Below, piece after piece: positions 58,468 through 64,000 of a DNA stretch of 64,000 bases (position 1 is its first letter; the number at the start of each line of letters is the position of its first letter). Under the pieces are notes generated by a model that had not been told where the DNA came from, did not search any database, and saw only the letters and a program-made list of their open reading frames with translations. This DNA comes from Bacteroidota bacterium (GTDB lineage Bacteria > Bacteroidota > Bacteroidia > Bacteroidales > JAADJA01): NCBI GenBank assembly GCA_020444515.1, contig JAHLKX010000005.1:124001-188000 (forward strand), given 5' to 3'. The position numbers were made by a program, and so were the translations under genes.

Positions 58468-59067
58468 TTATTGTTGAATGCTGTCTCCTCCGTCTGGATA
58501 AACCTGGAATTCACCGGTGGGATTATCAATTTCATAAAATTCAAAATTTTGATCTGATTTAAGTCCATCACCATATATCACCTCATCCGGTTTGGTGATC
58601 TTGACAAACACATTGGAATAGATTATACCCTTTCTTCTATCCCATACCAGGTGTTCTGTATTCAATTGTTCCTGTTTTTCTAAATTACGAACAACCACAT
58701 TATTCCGAGCTTCCATTTGTTTTTTGTTTTCATAACTGATACCATAATTGGCTGTGATTATAGATTGAGGCTGCATGACAGAATCATAAAAAACAGCTTC
58801 AAAACCATCTGGGAACTCAAAATAAGAATCGTCATCTTCAATACGGATCATATACGGACTCTTCAACATGGCTTGAATTTTTCCGGAATCACTGTAATAA
58901 ACCTCAATATCCCTGGCAAATTCCATAGGAAGGGAGTCGATTTGTGAAAGGGAGTTGATGGTTTCTATATCATTTTTACAAGAAACAGCAACAATTCCAA
59001 TCAATACATAAAAGATCCCGGAAACATAGAAACGGATTATTTTCCGAATTTCAGAAGGTGATTTCAC
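58468..59067 (-). CDS. lptC: LptC-like LPS export lipoprotein
   Basis: 199 residues with start GTG at 59067, an N-terminal hydrophobic segment and a Cys (VAVSC), then the LptC/OstA-type beta-jellyroll: MEARNNVVVRNLEKQEQLNTEHLVWDRRKGIIYSNVFVKI and GDGLKSDQNFEFYEIDNPTGEF. LptC links the LptBFG inner-membrane complex to LptA during LPS export. 17 bases after the TPR gene. Confidence 0.9.
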   Translation of the reverse strand: MKSPSEIRKIIRFYVSGIFYVLIGIVAVSCKNDIETINSLSQIDSLPMEFARDIEVYYSDSGKIQAMLKSPYMIRIEDDDSYFEFPDGFEAVFYDSVMQPQSIITANYGISYENKKQMEARNNVVVRNLEKQEQLNTEHLVWDRRKGIIYSNVFVKITKPDEVIYGDGLKSDQNFEFYEIDNPTGEFQVYPDGGDSIQQ

Positions 59068-59084
59068 GTATTAAGCATTAAATG

Positions 59085-60443
59085 CTAATCCGACGATCTT
59101 ACAGTAGTGGTAACGTTGATCCAGCATTCTACCGGATAACTGTCGCCTGGCTTCAAATCATGGAAAAACAACAATTCCTTGGGAGGGAAATATTGAGAAA
59201 AGGTATTGATCTTGTTCCTGGCGAGTTCCTCTACCGAAGGATCGACATTTTTTGCTTTAATATACATATCCACTGCTGGCCAGTAAGCTACTTTTTTAGT
59301 TAATTCATCATTTCCACAATCGTTGGCACTGGCAGCATACATATCTCCAATGAGGATATAAATTTTTCCATCATCGGGTCTGATTTTCAAGTATTCATAG
59401 CATTCGCTGCGAGCCTGTACATATTTTTTAAGTTGAAAATACACACTGGCCAGGTAAAAGCGAACATCTGCTTTTTCGTTTTCATCTTCGTATAGGTTAA
59501 TGGCCTGGTTCAGGTATTTGGCAGCAGTAGGGTAGTCTTCCAATTTGATGTACATTTTACCAAGCAGCTCAGCTGTTTTTGCAGTAGGTTCAAGTTGATG
59601 CAGTTTTTCTGTAGCCTCTCGGTTCAATGGTGCATCGTTGCAACCCTTTTTATCGAGCAGCTTCGTGATCTTTTTAAGCAGATCAATGTTTTCAGGCTCG
59701 TTGTTAAATTTCACGGTGTATATGCTAACGATCTGTGGACAGGTAGCATAAGGTTCAATGGAAAGCTCAATATTGCCACGAATGTTTTCCCAGGACGTTA
59801 CACGCTTCTCATCACCTTTAGCCTGATATTTTGCAATGTTGTAATCGATGATTTCACTGGTTTGATCATAAATGTCAAACAACCTGGTGGTATCAGTTTT
59901 GCCATCTTTTACCATTTTTTCAGCCGATCTGAAATAATAAATCAGTACGGGACCATTGGACTCATTTCCTTCCAATTCAATGGATTGTTTCAACAAATTG
60001 TAGGCCTCTTCGTAGGCTTCCGGCCTCAATTTATAAAGATCGGACCCCCATTTCCCTTTAACATATCCTTCATTACCAAAAAACTCAATCCTTTTTTCAT
60101 ACACCATCATCAATGTATCGATATATTTTTCTTTTTTGGCTTTATCAGCTTCATTTTTGATCATCTCTTCCACGAGCTTTTCCCCATGGAGATAAATATT
60201 TTTGGTGCTTTTCGGGCAGTTCAGGAAAACCCAGCGCCAGGGTTTAACCGCATCTTTCCAGGCTGGACTTTTGTATTTACTTTGTTTCCACTGCCTGAAA
60301 AATTCATAATAAAGAGAGTTGTTCATGACACACTGTATACTATCTTCTCCAAATTTTCCTGTGATGGTATCCTGCGCTCTGATATTTGAAATGGCTAGTA
60401 AACTAACGATTAACCCTACAATTATGATTTTTGTTTTTTTCAT
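59085..60443 (-). CDS. Tetratricopeptide-repeat protein
   Basis: About 452 residues from ATG 60443 (an ATG at 60455 is also possible). Signal peptide to about NIRAQ. TPR-like helical pairs dominate; the clearest are at about 290-385 (AELLGKMYIKLEDYPTAAKYLNQAINLYEDE, ADVRFYLASVYFQLKKYVQARSECYEYLKIRPDDGKIYIL). Periplasmic scaffold of unknown partner. Conserved neighbourhood with coaX, an outer-membrane barrel and lptC suggests an envelope role. Confidence 0.85.
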   Translation of the reverse strand: MKKTKIIIVGLIVSLLAISNIRAQDTITGKFGEDSIQCVMNNSLYYEFFRQWKQSKYKSPAWKDAVKPWRWVFLNCPKSTKNIYLHGEKLVEEMIKNEADKAKKEKYIDTLMMVYEKRIEFFGNEGYVKGKWGSDLYKLRPEAYEEAYNLLKQSIELEGNESNGPVLIYYFRSAEKMVKDGKTDTTRLFDIYDQTSEIIDYNIAKYQAKGDEKRVTSWENIRGNIELSIEPYATCPQIVSIYTVKFNNEPENIDLLKKITKLLDKKGCNDAPLNREATEKLHQLEPTAKTAELLGKMYIKLEDYPTAAKYLNQAINLYEDENEKADVRFYLASVYFQLKKYVQARSECYEYLKIRPDDGKIYILIGDMYAASANDCGNDELTKKVAYWPAVDMYIKAKNVDPSVEELARNKINTFSQYFPPKELLFFHDLKPGDSYPVECWINVTTTVRSSD

Positions 60444-60520
60444 TTTTAAAAGCATGGATTAAATGAATTTCAGTAGATTAATTAACAAAATTAATGATTT
60501 TATATTTAATTGATATCTCT

Positions 60521-61825
60521 TTAATTGTATCTTTTCTTAAAGAACCACCATTCAGAAATCGATAAACCCAAATGCACATTGATATAATTTTCCTGAATCA
60601 AGCCATTTTTTAACATCCCCCGTCTACCATATTCAACTGCAAAGTTCAACATGGATTTGGATCGCCTAAGCGAAGCTCCTCTTAATGGCAGTCCTGCTCC
60701 AAATGTTATACCAAAACCATTGATTTGTTCATCTCGTAGTTTCAGAAAAGACATATCATAGTGTCCCCCAAGCCTGTATTCAACTCTTTTGAAATAAGAA
60801 AAACTATTGCGATCCGGAATAATACTTCCTCCTAAATTAAAGGTGTGGCTATTGACCAGGGAGTCGGAAAGGCCAAAAGATTCATATCCTGACCAATTAT
60901 TGAATTTATAATCCGCACCAAATGACCAGTCATATGATTTAGAGATATTGAAACCCAATCCAAAGCCATCGGGAAACACAATACTTCCAGGTACATTCTC
61001 CTGATAATTCACGGTATCCTGAACTAAATCAATTCCGTTGATGGTTCCGAGGTAAGTTCGCGACAGGTAGGATTTTTTTGCCTGCATATCAATTTTGGGG
61101 TTGTAAGTGACCCCAACTGTCAGATCAATTTTTTCATTCAATGGCATGTGTAATTGAACACCAAAATCAAGATAAATGTCATTAATCGTTACTTTGTCAT
61201 CGATTCGTGTACTTAAAACATTGGTGCTATCCGGGAAGGATACTTTTTGAATTTTATTGATCGAACCAAACATATAGGAGGCATTGATTCCGAAAGATAA
61301 AAATTGCGTGGGTTTAAAACCATTTCCCCAATAAACTCTGTTGATTCCCCCATCACCTTCAAAAAAGTATTTAATCTGTCCAAAATTGTCGTTTACATCA
61401 ATATCTGTGACGCTATATCCTACCCCACTATAGGGCAGTAATCCAAAGCTACTACGCCACCAATTTGTTATCGGAAACCCAAATAATAAATGACTTAAGG
61501 TAGCTCCTGTTATAGTTTCACTTAATTCATCTGTTTTTAATTGAGTATTGTGTCCAACAACGCCTGCTTCAAAAACAAAAGATGTGCTGTCGAAGGCGGT
61601 ATATGATGCGGGATTATTAACATTTATGGTGAAATAATCGCGCATGCCTGTAGAAATATTCCCCATTCCCTTGTTTCGGATATTATTATTATTGTAGAGA
61701 TTTCCTAAACCCAAAGCTGAATAGGGTGAACTCATGTTGTTTTGTGCTGATGATTCTGTATTGGTGGCAATAAAGAAGACAACCAACAGGTAAAAAATAA
61801 ATGTTTTCAAACTAAAGTTTTGCAT
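60521..61825 (-). CDS. Outer-membrane barrel protein (FadL/OmpP1-like)
   Basis: About 434 residues from ATG 61825; signal peptide to about SSAQ. Starts with MSSPYSALGLGNLYNNNNIRNKGMG and NVNNPASYTAFDS, a pattern of FadL-type barrels in Bacteroidota, then amphipathic strands ending EWWFFKKRYN. FadL-type proteins pass hydrophobic molecules. Its start overlaps the coaX end by 14 bases. Confidence 0.82.
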   Translation of the reverse strand: MQNFSLKTFIFYLLVVFFIATNTESSAQNNMSSPYSALGLGNLYNNNNIRNKGMGNISTGMRDYFTINVNNPASYTAFDSTSFVFEAGVVGHNTQLKTDELSETITGATLSHLLFGFPITNWWRSSFGLLPYSGVGYSVTDIDVNDNFGQIKYFFEGDGGINRVYWGNGFKPTQFLSFGINASYMFGSINKIQKVSFPDSTNVLSTRIDDKVTINDIYLDFGVQLHMPLNEKIDLTVGVTYNPKIDMQAKKSYLSRTYLGTINGIDLVQDTVNYQENVPGSIVFPDGFGLGFNISKSYDWSFGADYKFNNWSGYESFGLSDSLVNSHTFNLGGSIIPDRNSFSYFKRVEYRLGGHYDMSFLKLRDEQINGFGITFGAGLPLRGASLRRSKSMLNFAVEYGRRGMLKNGLIQENYINVHLGLSISEWWFFKKRYN

Positions 61826-62561
61826 TGTATTCAAGAATCTCCTTTAAACCCAACAGAAGCAAATTTGAATTTGCAAAGATGTTACTTTTTGCAATCTTAT
61901 CAAAATATTTCAAATCACCACCGGTTAAAATAACTTTTAGAGAAGGATAATGCTTATTATATTGCTGTATAATTCCCATAACCTCTGCTTTAACACCATT
62001 TAGAACACCCGATTGAATGGAGGATGTGGTTGTATTTCCTATTAAGGCCGGGTTTTTTATTTGATTAACTAACGGAAGTTTACTTGTAAAAGTATTCACT
62101 GCCTTAAATCGCATGGAAATACCGGGTGATATTGCTCCTCCCAAGTATTCTTTGTTTCGATTTATAAAATCATAGGTAATGCATGTGCCGGCATCTATTA
62201 CCAGTATATCCTGCTCAGGTAATTGACTTGCCGCACCTGTGGCCAGCGCAATGCGATCATTACCCAGTGTTTCAGGGGTCTTGTATAGGAGCGTTATAGG
62301 GAGTGGTAAATTCGGTGATAAAATGTATACATGCATAAGGTCGGAGAGGATGCTTATTAAATCATCGGAGGTAGCTGTTACCGTGGAAAAAATACACCGA
62401 TCAACGGATCCTGACTGTGAATATTGATCACGCATCGTCTGAATAACGGCTGTCAGATCATTGGCAGAAAGGTTTTCATACGATTGAAGTTCTAATAATT
62501 TGTCACCATGAAACAGTGCCAGTTTCAACAATGTATTACCCTGGTCTAAAATTAATTCCAT
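61812..62561 (-). CDS. coaX: Type III pantothenate kinase
   Basis: About 250 residues from ATG 62561. Phosphorylates pantothenate in CoA synthesis. ELILDQGNTLLKLALFHG (phosphate-binding), TPETLGNDRIALATGAASQ, VIDAGTCITYDFI, LGGAISPGISMRFKAV and ILTGGDLKYF match the family. First gene of a six-gene envelope operon with a consensus promoter. Confidence 0.95.
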   Translation of the reverse strand: MELILDQGNTLLKLALFHGDKLLELQSYENLSANDLTAVIQTMRDQYSQSGSVDRCIFSTVTATSDDLISILSDLMHVYILSPNLPLPITLLYKTPETLGNDRIALATGAASQLPEQDILVIDAGTCITYDFINRNKEYLGGAISPGISMRFKAVNTFTSKLPLVNQIKNPALIGNTTTSSIQSGVLNGVKAEVMGIIQQYNKHYPSLKVILTGGDLKYFDKIAKSNIFANSNLLLLGLKEILEYNAKL

Positions 62562-62590
62562 TTGTTTTGAGCTCAAGTCATTCGTATTTG

Positions 62591-62618
62591 CAAAAGTAAT
62601 ATATTATCAGGTTCTCAA
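62591..62618 (-). promoter_or_regulatory. Promoter of the coaX operon
   Basis: On the minus strand: TTG (62618-62616), 17-base spacer, TACTTTTG (62598-62591). Both boxes match the consensus; ATG is 29 bases further. Confidence 0.65.
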
Positions 62619-62689
62619 TGATTTAAAGGAATTAAGATCAATATCATGAATTTTTTTAATAAAATTTTCATAATTAAAAATAATGTATT

Positions 62690-62697
62690 TACTTTTG
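62690..62697 (+). promoter_or_regulatory. Bacteroidota-type -7 box for tRNA-Phe
   Basis: TACTTTTG, about 43 bases before the mature tRNA 5' end; TTTC sits at the -33 position instead of TTTG. Confidence 0.5.
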
Positions 62698-62739
62698 CAG
62701 CCCTTCAAAATTCAAACAAGAAGGAAGGTTCTTGAACAT

Positions 62740-62815
<76 letters not shown>

Positions 62816-62821
62816 TTACAG

Positions 62822-62849
62822 AGCCCGGTTATCCTAACCGGGTTTTTTT
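62822..62849 (+). terminator. Terminator of tRNA-Phe
   Basis: CCCGGTTA (62824-62831) pairs with TAACCGGG (62835-62842), three-base loop, then a seven-T run. Confidence 0.93.
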
Positions 62850-62966
62850 ATGGCCTCCTGGGATTTTGTTTCATATTTTCTTGCAAATGGTTCAGGTTTC
62901 ATATATATTTGAGATTGTTTAAAAATTAACACATTGCTCAATGAAATGCCATTAAAAAATATTGTC

Positions 62967-63458
62967 ATGAAACAAATTCTGTTAGCTATAGTATTTTTCG
63001 CATTGATTTCTGGATGCAATCAACAATCCACCAAATTAAACAATGTGGATCTTAACGCAGAAAGAGAAAACGTTGCACTCGTTTTGGAAAAATATGTTAT
63101 TGCCAATGAAAAGGAGGACATTGATCTAGTCCATGAAATTTGGGCTGCGTCTCCTGATATTGTTGTTTTTGGGACCAATAGCGATGAAAAAATAGTTGGT
63201 TGGGAAGCGATCAAAGAAGCTCTGGAAAGACAATACAGCGCTTTCGAGGATACGTATATTTCGGTACGTGACCAGGTTATCCATATTGACCCAACCGGAA
63301 ATTTTGCATGGTTCTCTGAAATGATGAATTATAATTACATATATCAGGGCGAGGCCAAACAATTTGAGGGATTGCGTTTTACGGGTGTATTGCAAAAAAT
63401 TGATGGCGTATGGTACATTGTCCAAAGCCACATTTCAATACCTGGCGAAGCGGATTAA
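62967..63458 (+). CDS. SnoaL-like (NTF2 fold) lipoprotein
   Basis: About 163 residues from ATG 62967, with a lipobox LISGC (Cys about 17). An NTF2-fold domain follows (VALVLEKYVIANEKEDIDLVHEIW, VVFGTNSDEKIVGWEAIKEALERQYSAF, FTGVLQKIDGVWYIVQSHIS), of the SnoaL_3/YybH type. Role unknown. Upstream ATGs at 62934 and 62949 would precede the signal peptide. Confidence 0.85.
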   Translation: MKQILLAIVFFALISGCNQQSTKLNNVDLNAERENVALVLEKYVIANEKEDIDLVHEIWAASPDIVVFGTNSDEKIVGWEAIKEALERQYSAFEDTYISVRDQVIHIDPTGNFAWFSEMMNYNYIYQGEAKQFEGLRFTGVLQKIDGVWYIVQSHISIPGEAD

Positions 63459-63487
63459 TCACGATCATCTTTGAATTGCGATTTATT

Positions 63488-64000
63488 TCAATGAGATAAT
63501 TTGATTTTCAGCCCGGTATTAACTTTCCGATGAATGATATCGGTAAATAAGAATTCCTGAGAAACAAAAGATCGATCCTCGGATAAGAGGGTACTACTTC
63601 CTTTGACTTTTTTAATGGGCTGAGGAACTGTAACAATGGATTTAAAGGTTAGCATCCGGGACAGAAATTGATCCGGAATTTCTATTTGCTCCCTTTTTAA
63701 ATACATTGACAAGTACCCTGAAAAATTTATTTTTTTGACTTTACAGCGGTTTATGCGTAAATATCCCGGCGTAAAAATGGTTTTTTTCGCACCGCCCAAC
63801 GCATATAGTGCGTTATTAAAATTTTTAGCCCGATTGAAGTCAAAACTCACTTGATAATTCCGATCAGCTGATTGAATATTGTAATTTACATTTTTAATTC
63901 CGGGTTGTTCCTTTAATTTTTGAATAAGCTTTTCTGCTTCGGATCTTAATTGTTTTTCAATATTTTTATCCAATAACCCTGAGAGGCCTGACAAAAATGA
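63488..64000 (-). CDS. Unknown protein, 5' end cut by the window
   Basis: At least 170 residues; the frame stays open through base 64000, so the true start lies outside. The visible part has helical SEAEKLIQKLKEQPGIKNVNYNIQ, then beta strands (YQVSFDFNRAKNFNNALYAL, KKINFSGYL). No family recognised. The C-terminus ends NTGLKIKLSH. It is convergent with the SnoaL-like gene, 29 bases apart. Confidence 0.65.
   Translation of the reverse strand, partial: SFLSGLSGLLDKNIEKQLRSEAEKLIQKLKEQPGIKNVNYNIQSADRNYQVSFDFNRAKNFNNALYALGGAKKTIFTPGYLRINRCKVKKINFSGYLSMYLKREQIEIPDQFLSRMLTFKSIVTVPQPIKKVKGSSTLLSEDRSFVSQEFLFTDIIHRKVNTGLKIKLSH

Noticed and set aside
59595..60389. 264-codon open frame on the plus strand
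   Set aside because: It lies opposite the TPR protein; its composition (Phe and Ile rich) is that of a shadow frame.

Overview
This window is chromosomal DNA from a member of the Bacteroidota, most likely an environmental Bacteroidales-type anaerobe; genus cannot be told from the sequence. The evidence is the gene content: type IX secretion C-terminal sorting domains, a TonB receptor with a DUF5689 lipoprotein, an Omp28/DUF6029 pair, a Reg_prop histidine kinase and a DUF2795 protein. In addition, several genes are preceded by the Bacteroidota promoter pattern TTTG/TTG-N17-23-TAnnTTTG. Gene density is high, with no CRISPR array, rRNA, insertion sequence or prophage.

Layout. 1-4.2 kb (minus): a YceI-type secreted protein, a Reg_prop sensor kinase and a LytTR response regulator (cut by the window start), with overlapping reading frames. 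4.3-5.6 kb: PhoD-like phosphatase. 5.7-8.3 kb (minus): polyprenol-phosphate sugar transferase, dihydroorotase, YwqK-repeat lipoprotein. 8.4-12.9 kb (plus): fbp and mfd. A 201-bp element bounded by 17-bp inverted repeats (12877-13077) then precedes an NmrA-like oxidoreductase and an aldo/keto reductase. 15.1-17.9 kb: LiaF-like membrane protein, folE, secreted endonuclease/phosphatase. 18.2-22.5 kb: TonB receptor plus DUF5689 lipoprotein. 22.6-25.3 kb: outer-membrane/SPOR protein and pdxJ. 25.3-29.9 kb (minus): a tight glycan operon (GT4, GT2, DegT aminotransferase, O-antigen ligase-like protein). 30.3-33.6 kb (minus): TlpA thioredoxin, DUF6029 barrel, Omp28 lipoprotein. 33.7-35.5 kb: manA and an unknown lipoprotein.

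35.7-48.0 kb is the accessory, cell-surface part. It holds a predicted small RNA (about 35758-35870) with its own promoter and terminator, a secreted M23 peptidase with a type IX sorting domain, a small unknown protein, a gingipain-like (C25) secreted protein that has lost both catalytic residues, and a 2428-residue multidomain surface protein with a dockerin-like C-terminal module. From 48.5 kb the region is housekeeping: initiator tRNA-Met, era, der, an Hsp15-like protein, a coiled-coil lipoprotein, DUF2795, cobalamin adenosyltransferase, an ABC ATPase and a methyltransferase. These are followed by a six-gene envelope operon (coaX, FadL-like barrel, TPR protein, lptC, CNNM/CorC protein, ppiD), tRNA-Phe, a SnoaL-like lipoprotein and a partial unknown gene cut by the window end.

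The observations most worth following up are the pseudo-peptidase of the gingipain family (37839-40217), the candidate intergenic small RNA (35725-35870), the two CxxC thioredoxin-fold proteins flanking a beta-barrel (30335-33575), and the face-to-face promoter pair between the initiator tRNA and era (48636-48690). I did not find a clear, wholly new multi-gene system. All family names are from recognition of sequence patterns; no database search was run.
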